Notes under the pieces: generated by a model
Databases searched by the model: none
Told to the model about the DNA's origin: nothing
The model's input: the letters and a program-made list of their open reading frames with translations, nothing else
Assembly: GCA_050952935.1 (NCBI GenBank)
Contig: JBMNLS010000001.1
Coordinates: 806,001 to 870,000, forward strand
Length of the DNA stretch: 64,000 nucleotides
DNA from: UBA6115 sp050952935
GTDB lineage: Bacteria; Bacillota; Clostridia; Christensenellales; Aristaeellaceae
Direction: 5' to 3'
Position numbers and translations under genes: made by a program
Shown here: piece after piece, positions 34,175 to 41,652 of the stretch
Layout: every line of letters begins with the position of its first letter
Position numbering within the stretch: the stretch's first letter is position 1

Positions 34175-34714
34175 ATGATGACGAAAAAGACAGATCTGCG
34201 GGTGGTGAAAACGAAGAAGGCATTAAGCAGCGCCATGCTGATGCTGCTTAGGGACATGCCGTTTGCAAAAATCACCGTCAACGAGATATGCGCACGGGCC
34301 CTGGTCAGCCGCAGCGCCTTTTACACCCATTTTCTGGATAAGTATGATCTGGCGGTTTACTGCCTGGATGATGTTTCAGCGCAGCTGTTTGACATGGTTC
34401 AGGAGCAAAGCGTGCAGGCGCAGCTGCGTTCGCTGATTGAAAACATCCGCCAGAACAGCAGGCTGTTTGAAAATCTGCTGATGGCGGACTATGATGCGGA
34501 GCTGATGGAGATACTGCGCAAGGGTTTTCTGCGGAAGTTTTACAAGCAGCAGGAGAAAATCGGCGAAATCATCAACTTCCCGCATCCTCCAGAAATATCG
34601 GCAACTTTCTGCGCCGCCGGCTTCACCGGTGCCATCATGCTTTGGATTCGCGGCAACATGCAATATACCGTGGATGAAATGGCGGATTGTTTGCGGGCTT
34701 TGCTGCCCAAGTGA
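34175..34714 (+). CDS. TetR/AcrR-family transcriptional regulator
   Basis: 179 residues. The N-terminal helix-turn-helix domain reads KKALSSAMLMLLRDMPFAKITVNEI and then ARALVSRSAFYTHFLDKYDL, the classic TetR recognition region (SRSAFYxHFxxKxDL). The C-terminal ligand domain is short and similar to the TetR_C clostridial type (FCAAGFTGAIMLWIRGNM). It binds DNA as a dimer and is usually a repressor released by a small ligand. The divergent exported-protein gene is the obvious candidate target. No clear palindrome was recognised between them. Confidence 0.9.
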   Translation: MMTKKTDLRVVKTKKALSSAMLMLLRDMPFAKITVNEICARALVSRSAFYTHFLDKYDLAVYCLDDVSAQLFDMVQEQSVQAQLRSLIENIRQNSRLFENLLMADYDAELMEILRKGFLRKFYKQQEKIGEIINFPHPPEISATFCAAGFTGAIMLWIRGNMQYTVDEMADCLRALLPK

Positions 34715-34724
34715 ATAAAAACAT

Positions 34725-35942
34725 TTATCTTTCCATCACATCCAGCAGCCGGTGGCGGAACATATTAAAGGCCGCCTGAACAGCCTGGGTGCGGACGAAG
34801 GCCATGTCGCGCTGGATGGGAGCGGCGGCGCTAAGCGTCTGGGTGTGGCCGGCGAGGCACACGGCGCAGGCGTATTGCCGCTTGCTGTTAAGCGTGATGG
34901 CGACAGTGGCGGATACATTTGGCTGCTGACAGAGGGCCTGGGCAACGGTGGCGCAGGCCTTTTCCGTGTCGTCCGGCAAATGGTCAAGGCGCAGATGAGG
35001 GCATAGGTCGCTCAGGCTTTCGGCGCTGAGGCTGGGGGCGATGAGGCCCTGGGCAGCGGGGGCAGCCAGCATCCGGGCGGCGGCCAGGCCAGCGGTGCCG
35101 GCTTCGGCAAAGGCCACGCGCAGGCTGGTTTCCTTCAGGAGACCGGCCAGGGCGGTTTCCAGGTTGTCCACATCCACGCCATAGACATGGCGGCCCAGGC
35201 GGGCGCGGATTTCCTCAATGGCGGGCTCGGTGAGGCGGCGGGCCTCCGCCAGGCTCTCTCCCCGGGCGGTTACGCGGATATAGGTTTCCCCGTCCCGGGC
35301 GTAGGGGGCCAGGGTGGGGTTGACGCCCTCTACAATGAGGTCTTCCAGCATTTCAGCCATGCGGGATTCGCCCAGCCCCATCACCCTGACCATGCGGGAA
35401 AGAAGCAGGCCGTGTGAGAACTGCCTTAAATAAGGGATTACCCTGGCCTGGAACATGGCTTTCATCTCCCGGGGCGGGCCGGGCAGCAGGATGGCGGCAT
35501 GGCCCGCTTCATCCTCCACGATATAGCCGGGGGCGGTGCCCTGGGGGTTTTCCAGCACGATGGCGCCCTCAGGCGTCAAGGCCTGTTTTTCATTGTTTTT
35601 GGGCATGGGGCGCTGGGCGGTATTATAAAAGGATTTGAGCGCCGCCAGGCTTTCCTCATGCATGATGAGGGGGCGGCCAAACACATGGGCAACCACCTCC
35701 TTGGTGATATCGTCAGAGGTGGGGCCAAGGCCGCCGGTGATCAGCAGAATATCCGAGCGGCCAAGCGCATGGCGCACCGCCTCTTCCAGGCGGCGGGCGT
35801 TGTCGCCCACCACGGTCTGGTAATACAGGTCAAGCCCTAGGGCGGACAGCTCCTGGGCTAAATACTGGCTGTTGGTGTTCAGGATATCCCCCAACAGCAG
35901 CTCTGTTCCCACACAGAGGATTTCACAGCGTTTTTCCGGCAT
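34725..35942 (-). CDS. cinA: CinA-family protein with degenerate amidohydrolase domain
   Basis: 405 residues from ATG 35942, with AGGAGG 10 bases upstream. The N-terminal MoaB-like/COG1058 domain is well kept: EILCVGTELLLGDILNTNSQ, ITGGLGPTSDDITKEVVA and LLPGPPREMKAMF. This part in other CinA proteins acts as an ADP-ribose pyrophosphatase in NAD salvage. The C-terminal PncC-type domain is altered: the usual AESCTGG catalytic stretch reads AEAGTAG, losing the Ser, and the later GIAGPGG loop is not found. So nicotinamide-mononucleotide deamidase activity is probably lost. It is convergent with the TetR-type gene. Confidence 0.88.
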   Translation of the reverse strand: MPEKRCEILCVGTELLLGDILNTNSQYLAQELSALGLDLYYQTVVGDNARRLEEAVRHALGRSDILLITGGLGPTSDDITKEVVAHVFGRPLIMHEESLAALKSFYNTAQRPMPKNNEKQALTPEGAIVLENPQGTAPGYIVEDEAGHAAILLPGPPREMKAMFQARVIPYLRQFSHGLLLSRMVRVMGLGESRMAEMLEDLIVEGVNPTLAPYARDGETYIRVTARGESLAEARRLTEPAIEEIRARLGRHVYGVDVDNLETALAGLLKETSLRVAFAEAGTAGLAAARMLAAPAAQGLIAPSLSAESLSDLCPHLRLDHLPDDTEKACATVAQALCQQPNVSATVAITLNSKRQYACAVCLAGHTQTLSAAAPIQRDMAFVRTQAVQAAFNMFRHRLLDVMER

Positions 35943-36008
35943 GAATAAGCTTCCTCCTGTTCTGTGGGGCATTGTACCACGAAGGATGTGATAAAATAAA
36001 CGCCACTT

Positions 36009-36034
36009 TGTCAGGTTTTTTGTTTTCGCGCGTC
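36009..36034 (+). promoter_or_regulatory. ECF-type promoter of the first sigma/anti-sigma operon
   Basis: TGTCAG, then GTTTT, with a 16-base spacer to CGTC, resembling the TGNAAC-N16/17-CGTC promoters read by ECF sigma factors. The very similar element at 40157-40131 precedes the second ECF gene. Autoregulation is inferred. Confidence 0.6.
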
Positions 36035-36061
36035 ATATAGGTGAAAGGGAGGTGAGAGGGT

Positions 36062-36550
36062 TTGCCGGCGATTGAGGGGGTTTACCGGGCGTATTTTCAG
36101 GATGTGTACCGCTATGCGCTGAAGCTGTCGGGGGAAAAACAGCTGGCTGAAGACCTGACCAGCGACACCTTTCTGCGGGCGATGGACGCCATGGAGGGCT
36201 TCCGGGGCCAGTGCGGGATCCGGGTGTGGCTGTGCCAGATCACCAAAAACCTCTATCTCAGCCACCTGCGGAAGCACAAGCGCCTGACGCCCTTGGAAGA
36301 GCTGCCCGAGCCTCAGGCGGAGGATCAGCTATCGGCCCTGCTTGACCGGGAGGAGGCCCAGGACCTGATGGCCATCGCCGGCCGCGTTCGGGAACCTTAT
36401 CGCCATGTGTTTGCGCTGCGCACCTGGGGCGGCCTGCCCTTTCAGGAGATCGGCGAGCTGTTTTCAAAATCCGCCAACTGGGCCTGTGTGGTCTATCACC
36501 GGGCGAGAAAAATGATTCTGGAAGAATGGGAGGAACACAATGCACTGTGA
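36062..36550 (+). CDS. ECF RNA polymerase sigma factor
   Basis: 162 residues from a TTG start with GGGAGGTGAGAGG upstream. Region 2 is present (YRYALKLSGEKQLAEDLTSDTFLRAM), followed by the strand-opening helix (VWLCQITKNLYLSHLRKHKR). Region 4 contains YRHVFALRTWGGLPFQEIGELFSKSANWACVVYHRARKMI. The region 4 helix-turn-helix departs slightly from consensus (FSKSANWA). It overlaps the anti-sigma gene by 11 bases, the standard coupled arrangement, and stands behind an ECF-like promoter. The regulon and stress signal are unknown. Confidence 0.92.
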   Translation: MPAIEGVYRAYFQDVYRYALKLSGEKQLAEDLTSDTFLRAMDAMEGFRGQCGIRVWLCQITKNLYLSHLRKHKRLTPLEELPEPQAEDQLSALLDREEAQDLMAIAGRVREPYRHVFALRTWGGLPFQEIGELFSKSANWACVVYHRARKMILEEWEEHNAL

Positions 36551-37586
36551 TGTCATCAAAGACCTGCTGCCGCTGTATGCTGAAGGTCTGGCGAGCGGGG
36601 AAAGCGGAAAACTGGTGGAGGAGCACCTGACAGGCTGCCCCGGCTGCCGGGAGGCCCTGGAGGGGTTAAAAACCGCGCTGCCTGATGAGGAGAGCCCGGC
36701 GCTGCCGCTGAAGAAGATCAGCCGGGGGATTAAAAGAAGGCGGATAAGAACTGCTCTGCTGGTGCTGTTTTTGCTGCTGGCCTTTGTGACCTCCGCTTTT
36801 TCGGCCTTCACCACGCCCCGCTACGCACCCTACACGGAGCATCTGTTTTCCATCCGGGAAATCAGGGTGGAAGATTTGCTTGCAGGGGAAATCACCCAGA
36901 ACACCTTGGATATTCTGGCCAAGGCCGGTATTTTGAATGCGGCGGCGGAGGCGAAGCTGACGGCGGGGGATGGCCAACTCATCCGGGAAACGTTATTACG
37001 CTATGGAGGCCGGGAGAGCGAACTTCCGGACACCCTGCTGGAGCTCACCTTCAATTTGGGCTATGGCGCCGGCCTGTCCTATACGATGCCATCAGAGGGG
37101 GAGGATGGGGGTATCCAGGTCTTTGACCTGGAGATATATTCCTATCCCTTTGCCCGGGTAGATCACCAGGGGGAAACAAAGCTGTACACCGCCGTGCAAA
37201 AGGGGAAGAAGGCAGCAGTGTTCTACCTGGAGCCTGACCGGCCTGACCGGCTGGTCTATGGCCCGAACCCGATTCCTGACGGTGGGCGCATGACGCTACC
37301 CCGCCTGGCGCTGGCTTACTATGTGATGATGAGCCTGGCGCTGGCGGCATTGATCGCGATTGTGCTGTTTATCTTGAGAAAAAAGGAAAAGCCGCGCCGG
37401 GTGCTGACCATCCTGCTGGGGCTGCCCCTTTCCTGGGTGACGGGGCACCTGCTGATCAAGGGCTTTACCAACGAATCCTGGGAGATGCTGCGGGATATGG
37501 CTTATATTCTCATTGCCGCGGCCTTCCTGTTTGCCGCCTGGGTGGTCTACTGGCTTGGAAAACCGGATAAGCGTATCAATCGCTGA
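36540..37586 (+). CDS. zinc-finger anti-sigma factor, multi-pass membrane protein
   Basis: 348 residues. The N-terminal zinc-finger anti-sigma domain is MHCDVIKDLLPLYAEGLASG with EEHLTGCPGC, the Hx3Cx2C signature. A membrane helix follows (about 81-101), then an extracytoplasmic domain (~105-255) and three further helices (~260-345). The cytoplasmic zinc domain is expected to hold the sigma factor at the membrane until a signal arrives. The gene overlaps the sigma gene by 11 bases. The domain and context make the role firm; the signal is unknown. Confidence 0.88.
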   Translation: MHCDVIKDLLPLYAEGLASGESGKLVEEHLTGCPGCREALEGLKTALPDEESPALPLKKISRGIKRRRIRTALLVLFLLLAFVTSAFSAFTTPRYAPYTEHLFSIREIRVEDLLAGEITQNTLDILAKAGILNAAAEAKLTAGDGQLIRETLLRYGGRESELPDTLLELTFNLGYGAGLSYTMPSEGEDGGIQVFDLEIYSYPFARVDHQGETKLYTAVQKGKKAAVFYLEPDRPDRLVYGPNPIPDGGRMTLPRLALAYYVMMSLALAALIAIVLFILRKKEKPRRVLTILLGLPLSWVTGHLLIKGFTNESWEMLRDMAYILIAAAFLFAAWVVYWLGKPDKRINR

Positions 37587-37650
37587 TTGCCAAGCCCCCC
37601 GCATCGTGCTATCCTCCACCTTGTGAAGATCGTGTGACGTGAGGTGGAGG

Positions 37651-38532
37651 ATGCGCGTTTTTACACTGGCGGAAAGCCCGCTGAAGCTGAACCTGCACAT
37701 GCATACCAGCATGAGCGATGGGCATCTGGCCCCCCTTGAGGCACTGGAGGTCTATGAGCAGGCGGGCTATGACGCGGTGGCCATCACCGATCACCGGACG
37801 CTGACGCTGGCGCCCGATTATCAGGGGGAGATGCTGCTGCTAAATAGCATGGAGTGGGATGTGAACCTGCGCCGGGGCGGGGAAACCATTCACCTGCTGG
37901 GGATCGGTGTGGGAGCGGATTTCCATTACAGCAGGCAGGAGGAGAATGACGCCCAGGGCTTCATTGACGCCGTGGGGGAGGCGGGCGGCCTGAGCTTTTT
38001 CTATCATCCCCACTGGTCGATGAACCGGGTGGAAACCATCCTGGGGCTCAGGGGCCTTGCAGGTGCTGAGGTGTTTAACTCGGTTTCCCGCCCGCCTCAG
38101 GGCGTGGACCGTGCGGACGCCGGCTTTTTTCTGGATGTGGCCGCTTCGGAAGGCTGCCTGCTGCCCACCATCGCCGTGGATGACAGCCATGCTTATGTGC
38201 ATGAGACCTTTGGCGGCTTCATCTACCTGAACGCCGGGAAGGACGAGAAAAGCATTATGGCGGCGCTTCAGGCCGGGGCATACCACGCCAGCCGGGGCCC
38301 CCGCATCCTCAGCTGCGATGTTGATAACGGGGTGGTCAATGTCACCACCAGCCCGGTGCGCCACATTACTTTCCACTCCAACCTGGCCTGGACGCCGAAG
38401 CGCTGTGTGTCGGGGGAAGCCCTGACCCAGGCCAGCTATCAAGTGTGCCATGACCGTGGCGAGCGCTTCATCCGGGTGGTGGTGATCGATGAGGAAGGGC
38501 GCAAGGCCTGGCTGAACCCCTTTGCTGTGTAA
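37651..38532 (+). CDS. PHP-domain phosphoesterase
   Basis: 293 residues from ATG 37651, with GAGGTGG upstream; an earlier in-frame GTG at 37639 has a poorer site. Metal-binding PHP motifs are LHMHTSMSDGH (near residue 15), ITDHRTL, YHPHWS and, later, DDSHAY. Family members include histidinol phosphatase and nucleotide-3',5'-bisphosphate phosphatases. This stand-alone form with a C-terminal beta region (VVNVTTSPVRHITFHSN) is typical of uncharacterised clostridial phosphoesterases. There is no signal peptide. It follows the anti-sigma gene by 64 bases and may be in its operon. Confidence 0.88.
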   Translation: MRVFTLAESPLKLNLHMHTSMSDGHLAPLEALEVYEQAGYDAVAITDHRTLTLAPDYQGEMLLLNSMEWDVNLRRGGETIHLLGIGVGADFHYSRQEENDAQGFIDAVGEAGGLSFFYHPHWSMNRVETILGLRGLAGAEVFNSVSRPPQGVDRADAGFFLDVAASEGCLLPTIAVDDSHAYVHETFGGFIYLNAGKDEKSIMAALQAGAYHASRGPRILSCDVDNGVVNVTTSPVRHITFHSNLAWTPKRCVSGEALTQASYQVCHDRGERFIRVVVIDEEGRKAWLNPFAV

Positions 38533-38582
38533 ATATGTAATTTGCTTCCCTCATCGGATGGTGGGGAGTTTACATGTAATTT

Positions 38583-38610
38583 GAGGGAGGGGATTGCTTT
38601 CCCTTCCCTC
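38583..38610. terminator. hairpin between convergent genes
   Basis: GAGGGAGGGGA, short loop, TTTCCCTTCCCTC. It stands between the PHP gene and the convergent anti-sigma gene. Next to it the 10-mer ATGTAATTTG occurs twice (38535 and 38574 regions). No clear T-run. Confidence 0.4.
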
Positions 38611-38629
38611 GAAACCGTTGTGATTTCTT

Positions 38630-39616
38630 TTATGGCTTGACGTATTCTCCGGCGAGAGCTTTGAGCATTTCAGAAGAGGCCGCTTCGCCTGAGGCGGTGG
38701 TGTTGCTAAGGGTATAGGTGACAGAGGTATAAAGCTCCGGCTCCGGGGGGTAATCAGGCCGGTCCGCGGCATCGGTGAAGTAGTCCATGCGGCAAGCGCT
38801 GATGGGGCTGAGGCCTGCTTGCCGGGCGAAGAGCCGGTTTAGCCCCTTCCGTTCAAATATCAGAGCGTTTTCAAAGCCGGGGATGGTCAGGGATTGATGG
38901 CTGTCCCCTTGCCAGAGGCCAAAATCCTCTTTCCCGCTTGACATGCGCGCTTCCAGCCTCAGGCTGTCGCCTTGACGGTTGATGAAATACAGGATGTAGC
39001 CGTTGAAATGCCCCAGGGCTTTTTCAGGCAGGCGGTAGCCTTTGAGAAGAAGGCCCGGTTCCGGGTTTTCGTCTTTCAGGCGTTCCAGGGCATCATAGTT
39101 TTCAGTGTCGATATACAGGGACAATTCGCCTGTGTTAAAGGCGTACTCCGCGGGAATGGCTTTGGGCAACCTCAGGGGGGAAGCGCTTTGCGCCAGCAAT
39201 TCTCGGGCTTCTTCCAAGCTGTTGACCCGGATTTTGGGGAAGAAGGTCGTCCAGCGACCATTGCCCATCCGGGCCAGCCAAAGCTCTTCCGAGGGCTTGC
39301 GGCTGAGCTCCTCATGTGCCAGGCGTTCAAGCCTTGCTTCTTCATCAAAGGCTGTGCTGTCAGGCGCGTGGGTGGGTGTGATCTCCGATTTATCCGGCGG
39401 CGTCCTGTTGCCCTGCCAATCCAGGGCGCCCAGATATTGGCTGGCGGAGTAAGCTGCCCCCATGATGATCAAGAGCGCCATGGCCAGCACCAGTGCTTTT
39501 TTGAGCGGCGGGGAAGCTGTTTTCACAGGGACGGTGCGGATGCGGCCCATCCGGGCTTCATCCATCTGAATGCCTGAAAATTGCTTGTCAAAAGCCTGTT
39601 TGATGGGGTTATTCAT
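38630..39616 (-). CDS. membrane-bound probable anti-sigma factor
   Basis: 328 residues from ATG 39616, which has AGGAG 9 bases upstream and overlaps the sigma gene by 8 bases. A short cytoplasmic N-terminus (1-39) leads into one membrane helix (about 40-62), then a large extracytoplasmic domain. No zinc finger is seen, unlike the other anti-sigma in the window. The assignment rests on the coupling to the ECF gene and the single-pass build. The extracytoplasmic domain (SLYIDTENYDALERLKDENP, YILYFINRQGDSLRLEARM) is of unknown fold and probably senses the signal. Confidence 0.7.
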   Translation of the reverse strand: MNNPIKQAFDKQFSGIQMDEARMGRIRTVPVKTASPPLKKALVLAMALLIIMGAAYSASQYLGALDWQGNRTPPDKSEITPTHAPDSTAFDEEARLERLAHEELSRKPSEELWLARMGNGRWTTFFPKIRVNSLEEARELLAQSASPLRLPKAIPAEYAFNTGELSLYIDTENYDALERLKDENPEPGLLLKGYRLPEKALGHFNGYILYFINRQGDSLRLEARMSSGKEDFGLWQGDSHQSLTIPGFENALIFERKGLNRLFARQAGLSPISACRMDYFTDAADRPDYPPEPELYTSVTYTLSNTTASGEAASSEMLKALAGEYVKP

Positions 39617-40106
39617 CCTCAAGTTCTCCTTTCAGAATCGGTTTGAGCAGGGTGCGGGCCCGGCTGAGGCGGGTATACACAGCGTTTTCTGAAATGCCAA
39701 GCGCAAGGGATATCTGCCGGGCGCTCATTTTCTGCCAGTAGTGAAGCAGCAGAACCTCCCGGTATTTGGCGGGCAGCGCCATCACAGCGGTTACCACGCC
39801 CCGGTCTTTTTCGGGCAGGGGGGCGGCAGGCTCCGGCAGGGTGTGGAGGGGCTGTGTTTGCAAAAGCTGTCTGAACCACCTGGCCCGCCTTATGTCCTTG
39901 CAGGTGTTAATCAGAATGCGCGTGGCCCAGGTGGAAAGATCACTCCGTTCCTGAAAAGCACCATGGTTTCCCATCACTTTCAGGTAGGTTTCCTGCACCG
40001 CGTCCTCAGCCAGCTGTTCATCACCCAGGTACAGGGCCGCCAACTGCAAAAGCCTTGTGCCGTGGGACAGGAAAAGGCGCTCCGCCGCCTGCGTGTTTTC
40101 ATCCAT
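39609..40106 (-). CDS. ECF RNA polymerase sigma factor
   Basis: 165 residues from ATG 40106, with AAAGGGGG 7 bases upstream; a GTG 18 bases earlier lies within the ribosome-site region. Region 2 reads LQLAALYLGDEQLAEDAVQETYLKVM, followed by STWATRILINTCKDIRRARW. Region 4 is LPAKYREVLLLHYWQKMSARQISLALGISENAVYTRLSRARTLL, the standard ECF helix-turn-helix. It is followed by an overlapping membrane anti-sigma gene. The upstream TGTAAG-N17-CGTC element suggests self-activation. Confidence 0.94.
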   Translation of the reverse strand: MDENTQAAERLFLSHGTRLLQLAALYLGDEQLAEDAVQETYLKVMGNHGAFQERSDLSTWATRILINTCKDIRRARWFRQLLQTQPLHTLPEPAAPLPEKDRGVVTAVMALPAKYREVLLLHYWQKMSARQISLALGISENAVYTRLSRARTLLKPILKGELEDE

Positions 40107-40130
40107 TGTTTTGCCCCCTTTCACTGATTA

Positions 40131-40157
40131 GACGACGCTTTGCTCCAAAACCTTACA
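40131..40157 (-). promoter_or_regulatory. ECF-type promoter of the second sigma/anti-sigma operon
   Basis: Minus strand TGTAAG (40157-40152), then GTTTT, 17-base spacer, CGTC (40134-40131). It shares the TGTnAGGTTTT block and the CGTC with the element at 36009, although the two sigma genes are otherwise different. Confidence 0.6.
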
Positions 40158-40165
40158 GATATCAA

Positions 40166-40192
40166 ATAAAGGCTGCCGGAACGCGGCAGCCC
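40166..40192 (-). terminator. terminator of the polysaccharide deacetylase gene
   Basis: Read on the minus strand: GGCTGCCG, 5-base loop, CGGCAGCC followed by TTTAT. It is between the deacetylase gene and the ECF promoter. Confidence 0.75.
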
Positions 40193-40213
40193 TTCATATG
40201 GACAGGTCTTTCA

Positions 40214-41224
40214 TCAGGGAACGCTGTCGATCTTCTTGGGATCCAGATGGCTGTATTCCCAGCCGGGCCTTAAAGGCTCGTTGCGGAAGGACATCATCTC
40301 CGCCACCGTGACCAGCTGATAGCCTTTTTCCACTAGCTGGGGCAGCGCGGTCTCCAGCGCTTGGGCGGTGGAGGGCACGGTGTCATGGCAAAGGACGATG
40401 ACCCCGTTGCCGGCGCCGCTGAGGATGGCCTGGGAAGTTTTGGTGGCGTTTTTAGTCTTCCAGTCCAGGGTGTCGATTTTCCAGAGGATGACCGGCAGCT
40501 CCAGCTCCGTGATTACCCGGCGGGTGAGGCGGTTCATGGCGCCAAAGGGCGGGCGCATCATGGTGACGGTCTGCCCGGTGACTTCGGTGATTTTATCGCC
40601 GGTGCGGGTCATCTGGCTGCGCACGGCGGAGGAGGACAGGTCGTCCAAATGGGGGTGGGACCAGGAATGGTTGCATAGCTGGTGCCCCTCCTGGGCGGCG
40701 CGCTGGAGGATGGCCTCGTTGCCGGCGATGTTTTGCCCCAGGATGAAAAAGGTGGCCCGGGCGCCGTTTTTTTGCAGCGCGTCCAGAATGGCGATGGTGG
40801 TGGGCGAGGGCCCGTCATCAAAGGTGAGGGCCAGCATGGGCCTGGCGGGGTCAATGCCCCGGGCAAGGGCCTCCTCCCGGGTGCGGTCAGGCGCAGGCGT
40901 GGGGGTGGGGGCTTCCATGGGGGGGAGCCCGTTTTTGATGTCCAGGAAGGATTTCATCATATAGCCTTCCTTGCCGTCCGGCGTGCGCACCTTGCAGTAG
41001 CTTTCCCCATCGGCCAGCAGGATCACCACAGTGCCGGATTTGTAGCGGCCCAGCACCTTCCCGTTATCCTGCGGCTTGGCCCGCAGGCGAAGAGCGCCGC
41101 CGGTGACGGTGGCGGTGTAGTTTTCCTCCCCGGCCAGGGCCGGGACAGCGGACATCCCGGCCAGCATCAGCGCCAGGATCAGGGTTAAAAGGCGGGCGAA
41201 AAGGCCCTTCGTCATCGTTTTCAT
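40214..41224 (-). CDS. exported polysaccharide deacetylase with SH3 domain
   Basis: 336 residues from ATG 41224; the longer reading to 41311 runs through the promoter. A signal peptide (about 1-33, ending VPALA) is followed by a bacterial SH3 domain (VTGGALRLRAKPQDNGKVLG, ~38-95). After a Pro-rich linker comes the NodB deacetylase domain with TFDDGPSP (the metal/base Asp pair), HSWSHPHLDD (the two His ligands) and RPPFGAMN. Substrates of such enzymes are peptidoglycan N-acetylglucosamine, chitin-like or xylan chains; SH3 plus NodB in a Gram-positive points to peptidoglycan. The predicted -10 ends only 7 bases before the ATG, so the transcript may be leaderless. Confidence 0.92.
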   Translation of the reverse strand: MKTMTKGLFARLLTLILALMLAGMSAVPALAGEENYTATVTGGALRLRAKPQDNGKVLGRYKSGTVVILLADGESYCKVRTPDGKEGYMMKSFLDIKNGLPPMEAPTPTPAPDRTREEALARGIDPARPMLALTFDDGPSPTTIAILDALQKNGARATFFILGQNIAGNEAILQRAAQEGHQLCNHSWSHPHLDDLSSSAVRSQMTRTGDKITEVTGQTVTMMRPPFGAMNRLTRRVITELELPVILWKIDTLDWKTKNATKTSQAILSGAGNGVIVLCHDTVPSTAQALETALPQLVEKGYQLVTVAEMMSFRNEPLRPGWEYSHLDPKKIDSVP

Positions 41225-41230
41225 GCGCCT

Positions 41231-41259
41231 ATCATACGCGCCTGATTGGCCTGCGTCAA
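41231..41259 (-). promoter_or_regulatory. promoter of the deacetylase gene, close to the start codon
   Basis: Minus strand TTGACG (41259-41254), 17-base spacer, TATGAT (41236-41231). The expected start falls at or next to the ATG at 41224. Confidence 0.6.
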
Positions 41260-41324
41260 CGGCGTTTTCCTTTGTATTAAGAATGTTTAAAAATATAATG
41301 GCGAAAAACAAACCAGATTAAACA

Positions 41325-41353
41325 TTGAAGCCCGCCCTTTCTGACGCTATTAT
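41325..41353 (+). promoter_or_regulatory. promoter of the Phe T-box unit
   Basis: TTGAAG, 17-base spacer, TATTAT immediately upstream of the T-box leader. Confidence 0.8.
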
Positions 41354-41359
41354 ATCGTC

Positions 41360-41612
41360 AACGGCGATGATCGGGAACAGGTAGCCGCCAGGCAAACCTT
41401 CAAGAGAGCCTCGGATGGTGGAATGAGGCAAGGGGTGCAGGCAGTGATTTCATCCCAGGAGCCGCAGGCTGAATCCTTCCGGTAGTAGGCCCCGCCGGGT
41501 TTCCCTCCGTTAATGGGGAAGGCAATGTCAGTTGCCCCGAGTTGTCTTAGGACAGAAAATTGAGGTGGTACCGCGGGTTATCCGCCCTCAGCACAGGCTG
41601 AGGGCGGTTTTT
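41360..41612 (+). ncRNA. T-box riboswitch, apparent Phe (UUC) specifier
   Basis: Stem I: GGGA/UCCC lower helix, AGGUA loop-E strand at 41379-41383, apical AGAGAGCC...GGUGGAA at 41403-41433. The specifier-loop 3' strand GUGAUUUCA places UUC at 41449-41451, followed by the conserved A. The T-box core TGAGGTGGTACCGCGG is at 41561-41576. The terminator CCGCCCTCAGC...GCTGAGGGCGG with a T-run is at 41582-41612. The leader is closely similar to the one at 42781 except in the codon. It controls a single binding-protein gene. The codon was read by hand alignment of the three leaders in this window. Confidence 0.9.
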
Positions 41613-41652
41613 ATTTAAACCAAACCCAACACACATTAAAAGGAGGCCCCAA

